Source: Cytobacillus solani (GTDB taxonomy: Bacteria > Bacillota > Bacilli > Bacillales > Cytobacillaceae). From it: a stretch of DNA of 64,000 nt. Below the pieces are notes generated by a model. It had not been told where the DNA came from, did not search any database, and saw only the letters and a program-made list of their open reading frames with translations. Where the stretch lies: assembly GCF_001420595.1 (NCBI RefSeq), contig NZ_LJIX01000006.1, positions 2,403,058 through 2,467,057 on the forward strand, written 5' to 3'. Both the position numbers and the translations under genes were made by a program. Positions 24,995 through 34,257 of this stretch are shown here, one piece after another; the stretch's first letter is position 1; each line of letters begins with the position of its first letter.

Positions 24995-25036
24995 ATAAAA
25001 GAAGAATAGTGTCCTTTTTTGAGGACTGCTATTCTC
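24995..25036 (-). terminator. Terminator of the class A PBP gene
   Basis: Minus-strand stem AGAATAGCAGTCC / GGACACTATTCT (one bulge) followed by TCTTTTATATT. Confidence 0.78.
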
Positions 25037-25044
25037 CTTTTATT

Positions 25045-27114
25045 TTAATTATTAAAAGTATTTTTCCATTTATCTTTAAGGAAATCGCCAAATTGGTCAA
25101 GCTCTTCCACTACATTCATCAGCTTTTCCTTCCATTTGGGTAGTTCTTCCTTTATTTTTTCAGCAGAATCCTTAATGGTTTGTTTGACTTCCTTTTGTTC
25201 TTTCTGTTGAGCTAGTTTCTCATTTACAGATTTTGTCGAGAAGTCATCTTTTTCAATATACGGAAGCGATTGCTCAAGGATTTCTCTAAATAAAGGGACA
25301 ACCGTTTTCGTCGTGCTGCTCGATAAATAATGTTCACGATCTGTTTGATCATAACCTAACCATACTGCTCCGACAATATTAGGTGTGTAACCAACAAACC
25401 ATTGATCTTTTGTACCATTTATATCATTGTAAGGCAGCTGTGTTGTTCCAGTTTTTCCTGCAATTTGAACGCCATCTATTTTCGTTGCTTCTCCTGTTCC
25501 AGATTCTACAACATTAAGAAGCATGGAATTCATTTGCTTGGCTACAGTTTTTGAGGTGACTTTAACTGTTTTTTTCTTCCTTTCAGCAATAATATTGCCA
25601 GTCGGTCCAACAATTTTAGTTATAAGGTGAGCATCATGTCGCTTCCCTTCATTTGGGAAGGTAGAATACGCTTCTGCCAGTTTCATTGGTGAAATTCCTT
25701 TATGCATTCCTCCTAAAGCAATCCCTAAATATTCATCCTCTTCCTCAAGCGGAATGCCAAAACGTTTTAAAGCATCAAGCCCTTTATCTAGCCCAATTTG
25801 ATCAAGCAGCCAGACAGCAGGGATGTTTAAAGATTCTTCAACAGCTTTATACATTGGAACGTCTCCACCGTACTGTTTCGAAGAATTTTCTGGTTTATAG
25901 TCCCCGAAGTTCATTGGCTCATCCCTTAAGATAGAGGTTGCTTGGTAGCCTTCCTCTAATGCAGGTGTATATACGGATAAAGGCTTCATGGTTGAGCCTG
26001 GCTGAGCTTTAATGTGGGTAGCCCGGTTAAAACCGCGGAATACATAATCACCTCTGCCGCCTACAAGACCTCTTACCCCGCCTGATTGTGGATCTAATAA
26101 TACGGCACCGCTTTGCACGAGGACACCACCTTTTCCTCTCGGGAATAGTGAATCCCTTTCATATATCTTTTCAAGATTGGATTGAAGATCTTGATCCATT
26201 TCTGTATAGATTCTGTATCCTCTTGTAAAAATTTCTTCTTGTGTTAGTCCGTATTGATTAATAGCTTCGTCAAGGACGGCATCAACATAATAAGGATATT
26301 TTCTTTCAATGAAGCTGCCATGTCCTTCCTCTAATTCAATTTTTTCAGAAATTGCCTCCTCATATTCACTGTCATTAATCATTTTGTGTTCCTTCATTTT
26401 TCCTAAAACGACATCTCTACGCTCGATCGCACGATCATAATGCTTAAAAGGGTCCCTTCCAGAGGGTGATTGCAATAACCCTGCAAGTAATGCAGATTCA
26501 CTTACTGTTAAGTCTTTAGCACTTTTATTGAAATATTTATTCGAAGCCTGATCTATGCCCCAAGCTCCGCTCCCAAAATAAACTTGATTCATATACATCT
26601 GCAATATTTCATCTTTTTTATAGTTCTTTTCTATTTCGACAGCTAGAAACAGCTCCTCAATTTTACGTTTATACGTCTTTTCAGATGAAAGTAAAGCGTT
26701 TTTTGTTAACTGCTGAGTAATTGTACTTCCGCCTCCAGTTATTCTTCCGGCAAACAGATTTTTGAAGAATGCTCGTGCAATCCCCTTCAAATCAAAACCA
26801 TTATGCTCATAAAAACGTTCATCCTCAATAGCTACAATTGCGTTTTTAACATAAACAGGTAATTCCTCAATCGAAACACCCTCTGACCGATTAGTAGCTA
26901 AATGGCTAGCAACTTCTTCATTTTTATCATAGATGACAGTAGATTGCTTTAATCCTTCCTTTAACGTTTCCACATTTGCAGTAGCGGCTATGAAGGCAAA
27001 AAAGAGTATGGTTAATAATACAAGTGTAAGTAAAATGAGCAGCAATATTTTTGTTAGATGCTTATTACGCCAAAACCTTCTAATTGCTTCCCAAATTGGC
27101 TGAATTCTTTTCAT
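25045..27114 (-). CDS. Class A penicillin-binding protein (transglycosylase/transpeptidase), PbpF/PbpG-like
   Basis: A 689-residue bifunctional peptidoglycan synthase. One membrane anchor lies at residues 22-45. The GT51 glycosyltransferase domain starts with EDERFYEHNGFD (E97) and GGGSTITQQLTKN. The transpeptidase has S374-TMK377, S428LN430 and K554TG556. The C-terminal ~60 residues are a charged helical tail. Size and sequence resemble the sporulation-associated PBP2c/PBP2d group of B. subtilis, but which orthologue it is cannot be settled here. Confidence 0.9.
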   Translation of the reverse strand: MKRIQPIWEAIRRFWRNKHLTKILLLILLTLVLLTILFFAFIAATANVETLKEGLKQSTVIYDKNEEVASHLATNRSEGVSIEELPVYVKNAIVAIEDERFYEHNGFDLKGIARAFFKNLFAGRITGGGSTITQQLTKNALLSSEKTYKRKIEELFLAVEIEKNYKKDEILQMYMNQVYFGSGAWGIDQASNKYFNKSAKDLTVSESALLAGLLQSPSGRDPFKHYDRAIERRDVVLGKMKEHKMINDSEYEEAISEKIELEEGHGSFIERKYPYYVDAVLDEAINQYGLTQEEIFTRGYRIYTEMDQDLQSNLEKIYERDSLFPRGKGGVLVQSGAVLLDPQSGGVRGLVGGRGDYVFRGFNRATHIKAQPGSTMKPLSVYTPALEEGYQATSILRDEPMNFGDYKPENSSKQYGGDVPMYKAVEESLNIPAVWLLDQIGLDKGLDALKRFGIPLEEEDEYLGIALGGMHKGISPMKLAEAYSTFPNEGKRHDAHLITKIVGPTGNIIAERKKKTVKVTSKTVAKQMNSMLLNVVESGTGEATKIDGVQIAGKTGTTQLPYNDINGTKDQWFVGYTPNIVGAVWLGYDQTDREHYLSSSTTKTVVPLFREILEQSLPYIEKDDFSTKSVNEKLAQQKEQKEVKQTIKDSAEKIKEELPKWKEKLMNVVEELDQFGDFLKDKWKNTFNN

Positions 27115-27230
27115 CGTATCTCCCTACTATATCCATTTCAAAGTTATATCTTTATAATAAACGAAAATGAGCCTAAAAGGTTTCATAAAGTGTCATTTTT
27201 GCTCTATAATAAAATGTCATTACGTGTTGA

Positions 27231-27259
27231 TTGCTATTATTTATTATATATGTTATATT
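27231..27259 (+). promoter_or_regulatory. Candidate sigma-A promoter of the structured RNA
   Basis: TTGCTA, a 17-base spacer and TATATT, predicting a transcript start near 27266, eleven bases before the first helix of the RNA. Confidence 0.6.
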
Positions 27260-27265
27260 AGATAT

Positions 27266-27377
27266 GCGATGAGCTAATTGCGTAAGCCGATGGACAGTCC
27301 TTCAAAGGAAATGCACGAATGTGGCGTGCAGTCATCGCCGCAATACGTAAAAAGACGCCTTATTGGCGTCTTTTTTT
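27266..27377 (+). ncRNA. Unassigned structured RNA with intrinsic terminator (riboswitch-like leader or sRNA)
   Basis: Four helices can be drawn. P1 is ATTGCG (27277-27282) with CGCAAT (27339-27344). P2 is CGATG-AC (27288-27295, one bulged G) with GTCATCG (27331-27337). P3 is TCCT/AGGA with loop TCAA. P4 is TGCACG (27312-27317) with CGTGCA (27325-27330). P2, P3 and P4 form a three-way junction. Next comes an 11-bp terminator stem (27349-27359 with 27365-27375) and a T-run. I do not match it to a riboswitch class I know. A 57-residue gene starts 43 bases after the terminator. Confidence 0.6.
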
Positions 27378-27420
27378 ATACTCTTTTGTCTTTATGATAA
27401 AACAGAAAGAAGGAATGACA

Positions 27421-27594
27421 ATGAAACGTAATAATAAATTCGAAGCGGATGAAGTTGTTATTTTAATTTCAACAGGAGAAAAAGTCACGATAAATAAATC
27501 TAGTTATATTGCAAATATGAAAAGATATTCTTATACCATTAAAGAAAATCCGAGTATGTTTTATTTTGAAGATGAATTGCAGACAATTGATTAA
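27421..27594 (+). CDS. Small protein of unknown function (57 residues)
   Basis: Starts MKRNNKFEADEVVILISTGE and ends FYFEDELQTID; no signal or membrane part. The alternating hydrophobic pattern suggests a small beta fold like an SH3 or KOW-type module, but no family is recognised. AAGAAGGAA precedes the ATG. It follows the structured RNA and its terminator, so it may be the gene controlled by that element. Confidence 0.65.
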   Translation: MKRNNKFEADEVVILISTGEKVTINKSSYIANMKRYSYTIKENPSMFYFEDELQTID

Positions 27595-27605
27595 TAACAC
27601 AAGAT

Positions 27606-28871
27606 TCACTGCGTAATTAGAAAGTTTTGATCCATAAAAAACCAATTTTGTGGAAATGCAAGGCTTAACTGCCAGTAGGTTGTACCTAAAAGACCGTATT
27701 GATCGATAAGCTTATATTTTTCTTGAAAGCTTCGAATATCATCAAACCAGACCATGTGTTCTTCCGCTCCATGCCAATAAGTAAACGATGGTGTAGCAGC
27801 CTGAGGATTGTAATTGATGACCGAACCAGTTGCAATAGATAAATTTTGTGCGCCAAGGAGAGAATGGGCACTCGTTTTGTTATCGGAAAGCCTCCAATCA
27901 TAGCCATACAAAGGCAAGGCAATTTGCAGCTTTTGCGGATTAATTAAACTGGTTGCATAACGGATTACCTGTTCCATCCACCATAATGGTGAAACAGGAT
28001 TTGGCGGTCCTGTTGGGTAACCATAGTCAATTGTCATGACAGCAACAATATCCGCTGCTCTCCCAATGGCTTCATAATCGTATGCTCCGATGATTCGATT
28101 CGTTGGAATGTCTTCTGTTTTTGCATGGACATTTACATGTAGAATGAGAGAGCCTAATGCTCCTTTCAATTCGGAAAGAAACAGATTAAAATCCAGTCTT
28201 CTTGGCGGAGGAATAAATTCAAAATCAATGCTTACTCCTCCATACCCTTTCTGTAAAATAAAACTCATTAAACTATTTATTAAATTTTGCCGATAACGCG
28301 GGTTTTCAAGTACTCTACCAATGAGATCCGGACTAAATTCGTCATTTACGAAATTTCTAATCATTAGAAGTGGAACGACATTCAGTCTTCTGCTTTCAGT
28401 AATAAGGTCTGTATCATCCAAAAGGATATACGCATATCCTTCATATGTTAATGAGTAGGAAACAATTGATAAATAGGTGAGATTACTAGCTATTTGATTT
28501 AGGACTGGCAGGAATGACTTTGGAGAATACGGAACGATAAAACCGAGAGTTTCCATTACTAATTTTAGTGGAGAAGGTATATTTACTTTTTGTCCAATTC
28601 TTAGCTGATATGGATTAATCCCTGGATTTGCCATTAGAATAAGATTAATCGATGTTTGAAACTTTTTCGCTAAATTGCTAATGGTATCTCCTAGTGAAAC
28701 GATCTGTGACCTTATAGGTAAGCCATTATTAGGAATATAAAGTGCTAATCCAGGAATGATCGTTTCATTTTGGTTAAGCTGATTTGCCTCTATAATTGAT
28801 GAGAGGGGTACCTGATAGCTCTGTGCGATTGACCATATAGATTCACCACTTTTCACGACATGAACTGTCAT
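27606..28871 (-). CDS. Spore cortex-lytic type hydrolase: two LysM domains plus GH18 (YaaH/SleL-like)
   Basis: A 421-residue protein with LysM repeats at residues ~2-47 (HVVKSGESIWSIAQSYQVP) and ~52-98. A glycoside hydrolase 18 domain follows, with the catalytic strand GGVSIDFEFIPP (conserved DxE) near residue 220. It has no signal peptide, as in the SleL/YaaH/YdhD spore proteins that cut cortex fragments during germination. GAGGTGTG precedes the ATG at 28871; the upstream in-frame extension is not supported. Probably forespore or mother-cell expressed. Confidence 0.88.
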   Translation of the reverse strand: MTVHVVKSGESIWSIAQSYQVPLSSIIEANQLNQNETIIPGLALYIPNNGLPIRSQIVSLGDTISNLAKKFQTSINLILMANPGINPYQLRIGQKVNIPSPLKLVMETLGFIVPYSPKSFLPVLNQIASNLTYLSIVSYSLTYEGYAYILLDDTDLITESRRLNVVPLLMIRNFVNDEFSPDLIGRVLENPRYRQNLINSLMSFILQKGYGGVSIDFEFIPPPRRLDFNLFLSELKGALGSLILHVNVHAKTEDIPTNRIIGAYDYEAIGRAADIVAVMTIDYGYPTGPPNPVSPLWWMEQVIRYATSLINPQKLQIALPLYGYDWRLSDNKTSAHSLLGAQNLSIATGSVINYNPQAATPSFTYWHGAEEHMVWFDDIRSFQEKYKLIDQYGLLGTTYWQLSLAFPQNWFFMDQNFLITQ

Positions 28872-28943
28872 GATTTCACACCTCTTTTTCCACTCTTTTT
28901 TTAAGTTTATGGTATATCCTCCAGTTATTAGTACAATTAAGGA

Positions 28944-28979
28944 TAAAAAAACCCCTTTCAAAAATTATTTGAAAGGAGC
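28944..28979 (-). terminator. Terminator of the yceCD pair
   Basis: Minus-strand stem CTCCTTTCAAAT / TTTGAAAGGGG followed by TTTTTTTATCC. Confidence 0.85.
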
Positions 28980-29005
28980 TTATTACTGAGAGTAGAAATG
29001 TATAA

Positions 29006-29584
29006 CTACACCTGTAGACCATAATTTCGGCAAAGAGATGCAAGACCGCCGGAAAATCCGCTGCCAATGGCATTAAACTTCCAATCGCTTCCATGACGGT
29101 ATAATTCACAGACAACAACTGCTGTTTCGATTGAGAAATCTTCTCCTAAATCAAAACGCAATAATTCCTGATTATTTGCATCATCCACTAAGCGTACAAA
29201 CGCATTTGATACTTGACCAAAGTTTTGCATACGCTGATCTGCATCATGAATCGTAACAGTAATCCCAATACGATGAACATTTGCAGGGATTTTTGTAAAA
29301 TCAACTACAAGCTGCTCGTCATCGCCGTCCCCTTCACCTGTACGATTATCACCTGTATGAATAACAGCTCCGCTTGGATGCTGCAGATTATTATAAAAGA
29401 TAAAATCAAGATCGTTTTGACATTTATTATTTGCATCAACTAAAAAAGCGGAAGCGTCTAAATCAAAATCATGTCCGCCTTGGTATTTGTTTGTATCCCA
29501 GCCAAGTCCGATGATTGCTTTCGTTAATCCAGGATTTGTTTTTGTTAGGTCAATTCGTTGTCCCTTCGATAATTGAATTCCCAT
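29006..29584 (-). CDS. yceD: TerD-family stress protein, YceD-like
   Basis: A 192-residue TerD/CABP protein: [16 protein letters not shown] at the N-terminus, [39 protein letters not shown] and [10 protein letters not shown]-type motifs. The acidic clusters bind calcium in characterised homologues. It is linked to tellurite and general envelope stress, but the exact function is unknown. The start is set to ATG at 29584 (MGIQLSK). It follows a paralogue with a ~95-base gap containing a hairpin. Confidence 0.9.
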   Translation of the reverse strand: MGIQLSKGQRIDLTKTNPGLTKAIIGLGWDTNKYQGGHDFDLDASAFLVDANNKCQNDLDFIFYNNLQHPSGAVIHTGDNRTGEGDGDDEQLVVDFTKIPANVHRIGITVTIHDADQRMQNFGQVSNAFVRLVDDANNQELLRFDLGEDFSIETAVVVCELYRHGSDWKFNAIGSGFSGGLASLCRNYGLQV

Positions 29585-29620
29585 CATAAACCCTCCCTAA
29601 AATCTAGTTTAAAGAATGAG

Positions 29621-29649
29621 CCAGATAGAGTAATGTCTACCTGGCTTAT
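29621..29649 (-). other. Hairpin between yceC and yceD
   Basis: GCCAGGTAGA / TCTATCTGGC on the minus strand (one G-U pair, 6-base loop), without a convincing U-tract. It may tune the ratio of the two products or mark a processing site. Confidence 0.4.
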
Positions 29650-29679
29650 CTATTTGTATAGCAATTAGCAATTGGGAAA

Positions 29680-30261
29680 TTATCCTACCTGCAAACCGAA
29701 GTCTGTTGCAATACGAGCTAAGCCGCCTTGGTAGCCTGATCCAACTGCAGAGAATTTCCATTCACCTGAGTGACGGTATAATTCGCCTACAATAACTGCT
29801 GTTTCAATAGAGAAATCTTCTCCTAGATCGTAGCGAATAACTTCTTCGTTCGTATCTTCATTAACAATACGAACAAATGCATTCGATACTTGACCAAAGT
29901 TTTGCCCACGGCTTTCTGCATCGTGAATGGTAATAACGAACGAAATTTTTTCAATACTCGTTGGAACAGCACTTAAGTTAACTTTCACTTGCTCATCATC
30001 GCCGTCCCCTTCACCTGTACGGTTATCGCCAGTATGTACAACAGAACCATTTCCGCCTTCTAGCTGGTTATAGAAAATAAAATCCTTATCAGAAGCGCAT
30101 TTGCCTGCAGAATCAAGAAGGAATATGCTTGCATCTAAATCAAAATCTTGGCCCCCATCATATTTATTTGTATCCCAGCCAAGCCCAACAATTACTTTTG
30201 ACAGCCCAGGATTTGTTTTTGTTAAATCAACTTTTTGTCCCTTAGATAGTGAAATAGCCAT
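29680..30261 (-). CDS. yceC: TerD-family stress protein, YceC-like
   Basis: A 193-residue paralogue of the next gene with the same motifs ([48 protein letters not shown]) and the ending [17 protein letters not shown]. Gene order matches yceC-yceD of B. subtilis, which responds to envelope stress. The family start MAISLSK is at 30261, but its spacing to GGGAGG is long (12 bases). ATG at 30273 abuts that site and is less likely. A perfect palindrome lies upstream. Confidence 0.9.
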   Translation of the reverse strand: MAISLSKGQKVDLTKTNPGLSKVIVGLGWDTNKYDGGQDFDLDASIFLLDSAGKCASDKDFIFYNQLEGGNGSVVHTGDNRTGEGDGDDEQVKVNLSAVPTSIEKISFVITIHDAESRGQNFGQVSNAFVRIVNEDTNEEVIRYDLGEDFSIETAVIVGELYRHSGEWKFSAVGSGYQGGLARIATDFGLQVG

Positions 30262-30307
30262 AAACGCTTTCATCCTCCCAAATAATTAATTTACAAAATA
30301 ACAGAAG

Positions 30308-30325
30308 TGAAAAGATATCTTTTCA
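30308..30325. promoter_or_regulatory. Perfect 18-bp palindrome upstream of yceC (candidate operator)
   Basis: TGAAAAGATATCTTTTCA lies about 47 bases before the yceC start in the 323-base divergent gap 30262-30584. No clear sigma-A, sigma-B or sigma-W promoter could be placed with confidence in the rest of the gap. Confidence 0.5.
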
Positions 30326-30584
30326 TCTACTAGTGTAACCGTTTTAATCTATTTACGTAAAACATTTACACCTATGTTCCCTTCTTATAAACCTATTCTA
30401 CTAAAGTTAAACTTTACTGGCTACAATAATATATCAAAAATTTACCATTGTCGTTAAATTTATGGGATTTTCTCTATACACGTCTAGTGAGCAGCCCAAT
30501 CTTGCAACCATTTCTTGTCTATAAACATAACATAAAAAAAGTACTGCTTTATGTGGTATGAGAAGGAAGGAGTGAACGATAGGA

Positions 30585-31355
30585 ATGTTTTCTAACCGTG
30601 ACATAGAACCAAGGCTATTTCAGAGGAAAGAGATAAATGAAACATCCAATCAAGAAACCTTTCGCTATAATTATTTGCAGAGTGTCCTTGAGCAACAACA
30701 GAAAGTGAACCATCGTTTTTCAGAAGCTTTTGGAAAATTGGATAGTCGGATTGACCATTCATTTAAAGATGTTCATCATCAAATGGTGGTTTCTACAGCG
30801 AATCAAAATGAATATTTCAACACACTTATTAACAAATTAGAAAATAAGGATGGGCTCATAAACCATTTATTATCGACAATTGAACAGCAGGAGAACGAAA
30901 ATAGTCTGCTTCTCGAACGTCTTGACCTTCTTGAAAATAGAAATGGGCTCATTGTTAAGTTAATCGAACGAGAAAATCTAATCAATCAGGCAATCTTGGA
31001 CCAAGTTTCGATACAGCATCATTCAACAGAAATGCTTACAGGCAAAATCGCTAATTTTGAATCGATATCAACAAAGATGTCGGAACAGCTGGTGAAACAA
31101 GAAGAACGGTATGACGAGATGATAAAGCAACTTGAGGTGCAGGAAGTCTACCATACAACAGTCATGGAACGATTAGACGTACAAGAGGCATTAACGCAGA
31201 AAATCATTCGGCAGCTTGATAACCTCCGTACGGTTGTTTATGAACGTGCTTCCTTTATAAGTCAAAGTTTTGAAGAGAATTTCAAGAAAATGGTGAAACC
31301 TGTTCAAAGTTTTTTTGTTCATCAAAATGATAAAGAGGATAGACATTCAAAATGA
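30585..31355 (+). CDS. Long coiled-coil protein of unknown function
   Basis: A 256-residue protein that is almost entirely predicted coiled coil, with repeated motifs such as LENKDGLINHLL, LENRNGLIVKLI and ERENLINQAIL spaced by about 30 residues, and later MERLDVQEALTQKI. No signal, membrane part or enzymatic motif. GGAAGGAGTG precedes the ATG. It is divergent from yceC. It could be structural or a scaffold; no family recognised. Confidence 0.8.
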   Translation: MFSNRDIEPRLFQRKEINETSNQETFRYNYLQSVLEQQQKVNHRFSEAFGKLDSRIDHSFKDVHHQMVVSTANQNEYFNTLINKLENKDGLINHLLSTIEQQENENSLLLERLDLLENRNGLIVKLIERENLINQAILDQVSIQHHSTEMLTGKIANFESISTKMSEQLVKQEERYDEMIKQLEVQEVYHTTVMERLDVQEALTQKIIRQLDNLRTVVYERASFISQSFEENFKKMVKPVQSFFVHQNDKEDRHSK

Positions 31356-31362
31356 TCAAAGT

Positions 31363-31390
31363 AAAAAGGAAGGGTTTCTCCTTCCTTTTT
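31363..31390. terminator. Bidirectional terminator
   Basis: A 10-bp stem AAAAAGGAAG / CTTCCTTTTT with an 8-base loop between convergent genes. Confidence 0.85.
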
Positions 31391-31398
31391 GTCTTTTA

Positions 31399-33558
31399 TT
31401 AGGCTGTTTTGGCAGGTAATTTAATTGTGAAAGTTGTACCTTTATTGAGTTCACTTTCAACATCAACCTTACCGTTATGACTTTCAATAATATGAAAGCT
31501 TACCATTAAACCAAGTCCATTTCCCTTCTTTTTCGTTGTGAAAAATGGTTCACCTATTTTTTCTAGTTTATCTTTTGGAATTCCCATCCCTGTGTCCTGA
31601 ATGGATACATGTACGGTTTGACCAACAACCCTTACGCGTATTCTTATTTCTCCTCCATTAGGTATGGCGTCGATCCCATTTTTTATGAAATTTATGAGAA
31701 CCTGCTTCAAACGGTTTTCATCACAATCAACAGTTACATTCTCTTGGTTAAATTCAAAGTAAATATGAATATTTTTCTTCCTTGCTTCAAATTCAAATAA
31801 TGAAAGTACTGTTTTAATAATAGGAATGATGTTTTTTTCCTCTAATACGACTGCCTTTGGTTTTGCAAGCATCATAAAATCTTCGACAATATTGTTTACA
31901 CGATCAATTTCATCAAGGATGATGTCTAAATATTCTTGCCGTTCTTTATTTGTTTCATCTAATTGAAGGAACTCGGTGTACCCTCTCATTGAAGTTAATG
32001 GATTGCGGATTTCATGTGCAACACCAGCTGCCAGCTGTCCAACTGTTGCCAGCTTGTCCTGTCGATGCATAATTTCCTCGTTTTTCTTCCTCTCGGTAAT
32101 ATCATTCCGAATAGCTAAGTACTGATATGGTTTCCCGTTTTCTTTTAAAAAAGGTACAATCGTTGTATCAACCCAATAAAGCGTCCCATCCTTCGCTTTA
32201 TTTTGAATTTCCCCCTTCCAAACTTTTCCTTGTCCGATTGTCCTCCAGAGCTCTTGGAAAAACTCTTTTGAATGATACATGGAATTTAACAAAGAATGTG
32301 TTTGTCCGATAATTTCTTCTCTGCTGTACTTCGAAATTTCACAAAAACGGTCATTCACATTCGTAATGATTCCTTTTTCATCTGTAAAGGCAACGATGGA
32401 AGATTGATCTAGGGCAAATTTTATATCACTTACTTCTTTTAATGTTTCTTTTAGATGCTTCTCGGTTGTTTTCAAAGCAGTAATATCTGATCGAATCGAA
32501 ACGAATTGATATGGTACTCCCTCCTGATTGAGAAATGGCACGATCGTTGTCTCTACCCAATACAGTTTCCCTTCCTTTGAGCGATTACATATTTCACCTC
32601 TCCAAATTTCCCCAGATGATACGGTATCCCATAGATCTTTGAAAAACTGGGTAGAATGAACGCCTGAATTTAAGAGATTATGAGTCTTACCCAGCACTTC
32701 ATGCATTTCATATTTTGAGATTTCAACAAATTTATCATTCACATATGTTATTTTTCCATCTGGATCTGTGATGGTCACGATTGAAGATTCATCGAGTGCT
32801 GACTTAATATCGCTTAGATTCGTGTTGCTTACAGCAAGCATTTTTCCTGTAATCGTTCTTGAACCAATTAATCCACTTAGGATTAGTATCGAAACAAAAA
32901 AGACGAGATAAATCAGATAGGTTTCAGGATTAGACGTTTGTTGTGCAGTACCTGATGTTTTCATTGAAGAGGATGCGCGCAGCAACAGTAAATATCCTTC
33001 AATAATAGCGCCTGTAATGACTAGTGAACTAATGGGCATAATCCATATTTCATTAATACGTGAAAGACCTTTAGAATAAAATAGCATCCAATAAGAAAAT
33101 ACAAATGAGCAAAAGATGAGAAGTGTTGAGACTGAAAATAGGACAGGATTATAATGGATATTCATTTTCATGGCATACATACCGGTAATATGTATCGACA
33201 AGACCGCTATGGTCATAAAAAAACTGCCTAATAACAAATGGCGAAATTTAAGTTTCATATCAATGACACAATAAAATGACATTCCTGTAAATGCAATGCC
33301 AAAAACAAGTGATAATACAGTTAACGGAATATGATAGGTCGCGGACCCATTCATATTAATGGCAACCATCCCAATAAAGTTCATAATCCAAATTCCTACT
33401 CCAAGCGAAAAGGTACCCCCTAAAAATAGAAATCCTTTATTACTTTCAGTAGAACGTGTAAGTGAGAATAAATCTAAACCTGTATAGGATGCGATAAATG
33501 TAAGAACCATCGCAACAAAAATAAGCATTGGATTAAACAATTGTAAAATGTCTAGCAT
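31399..33558 (-). CDS. Sensor histidine kinase: MHYT membrane domain, two PAS domains, HisKA, HATPase
   Basis: A 719-residue kinase. Residues ~8-240 hold about seven membrane segments with MHYT-type repeats (MNFIGM at 59-64, HITGMYAM at 123-130). Two PAS-PAC modules (~250-365 and ~378-490) are clearly duplicated: both have LLNS..HS..FF..LW and TLYWV.TTIVPFL. The phosphoacceptor is in GVAHEIRNPLTSMRGY, and the ATPase has NGIDAIPNGG, DTGMGIP and GNGLGL. The MHYT domain may sense O2, CO or NO through copper, and PAS may bind a cofactor. No response regulator is adjacent, so it may feed the sporulation phosphorelay. Confidence 0.88.
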   Translation of the reverse strand: MLDILQLFNPMLIFVAMVLTFIASYTGLDLFSLTRSTESNKGFLFLGGTFSLGVGIWIMNFIGMVAINMNGSATYHIPLTVLSLVFGIAFTGMSFYCVIDMKLKFRHLLLGSFFMTIAVLSIHITGMYAMKMNIHYNPVLFSVSTLLIFCSFVFSYWMLFYSKGLSRINEIWIMPISSLVITGAIIEGYLLLLRASSSMKTSGTAQQTSNPETYLIYLVFFVSILILSGLIGSRTITGKMLAVSNTNLSDIKSALDESSIVTITDPDGKITYVNDKFVEISKYEMHEVLGKTHNLLNSGVHSTQFFKDLWDTVSSGEIWRGEICNRSKEGKLYWVETTIVPFLNQEGVPYQFVSIRSDITALKTTEKHLKETLKEVSDIKFALDQSSIVAFTDEKGIITNVNDRFCEISKYSREEIIGQTHSLLNSMYHSKEFFQELWRTIGQGKVWKGEIQNKAKDGTLYWVDTTIVPFLKENGKPYQYLAIRNDITERKKNEEIMHRQDKLATVGQLAAGVAHEIRNPLTSMRGYTEFLQLDETNKERQEYLDIILDEIDRVNNIVEDFMMLAKPKAVVLEEKNIIPIIKTVLSLFEFEARKKNIHIYFEFNQENVTVDCDENRLKQVLINFIKNGIDAIPNGGEIRIRVRVVGQTVHVSIQDTGMGIPKDKLEKIGEPFFTTKKKGNGLGLMVSFHIIESHNGKVDVESELNKGTTFTIKLPAKTA

Positions 33559-33810
33559 AAATGTTCTAAAAGCCCCCTTTAATTAAGGCATAAAAAAATA
33601 ATCACAAGTATGATTGTAATCCAAATAACCATTGGTTGGAAGTGAAAATCTGAAATATCTTTATATATCTTACCTTAGGGAATTTTTTAAAAAATAATAA
33701 AATGTTTAAATATTCTTTTAATTATTGTGCACATTTTAATTCTGTTAGTGTATACTGTACTATAACAATAGGAAAATAATAAGTCTGTATTATAAAAAGG
33801 AGGAGTTACT

Positions 33811-33945
33811 ATGATTAATGTGGCAAATGAAAAATCAAAAGGAAAGCAAGGTAAAGTATGCCCAGAATGTGGTCAAAGGGTTCATGAACATGTAGAAACC
33901 TATCTGTTGGAATGTGATCGATGCTTATCAAAAAAAGCGGAATAA
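33811..33945 (+). CDS. Small zinc-ribbon protein (44 residues), YhfH-like
   Basis: ATG at 33811 with a near-ideal AAAGGAGGAG. The product contains CPECGQRVHEHV and ends LLECDRCLSKKAE, so one CxxC pair near residue 18 and another near 37 can form a zinc ribbon. It has a strong terminator downstream. I place it near the YhfH group of Bacillus microproteins with modest confidence. Function unknown. Confidence 0.75.
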   Translation: MINVANEKSKGKQGKVCPECGQRVHEHVETYLLECDRCLSKKAE

Positions 33946-33982
33946 CAGCTAGTAAATAGATAGTACAGATATAGATAGATCA

Positions 33983-34014
33983 GTCCCTCTTTATATAGAG
34001 GGATTTTCTTTTTC
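33983..34014 (+). terminator. Terminator of the zinc-ribbon gene
   Basis: Stem TCCCTCT / AGAGGGA with a 6-base loop, followed by TTTTCTTTTTC. Confidence 0.82.
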
Positions 34015-34077
34015 AAACATGCATAAGGGGTCGAATTAATTGTCATGTTATTGATAAGGAAGAAAGGAGAACTAAAA

Positions 34078-34257
34078 TTGAAGAAGCAAAAAAATACAAA
34101 CGAAGGAATTAATGATTATAGGATTATGAGCAAGGATGAGAAGCATCCGAATGAAAACAATTATAGAGGGGGGGCATTAAACGAACACCACTCAATAGAA
34201 ACTGCCAATATTCTTATTGGTGAAAATGAAATAGGCCAGCAAAATGAAAACTTGTAA
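34078..34257 (+). CDS. Small hydrophilic protein (59 residues), unrecognised
   Basis: A TTG start at 34078 with GAAAGGAG upstream is preferred over the in-frame ATG at 34045, which has no ribosome binding site. The product (KKQKNTNEGINDYRIMSKDE...) is rich in Asn, Glu and Lys, without hydrophobic segments. It resembles the many small sporulation-associated proteins of Bacillus in composition only. Confidence 0.55.
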   Translation: MKKQKNTNEGINDYRIMSKDEKHPNENNYRGGALNEHHSIETANILIGENEIGQQNENL

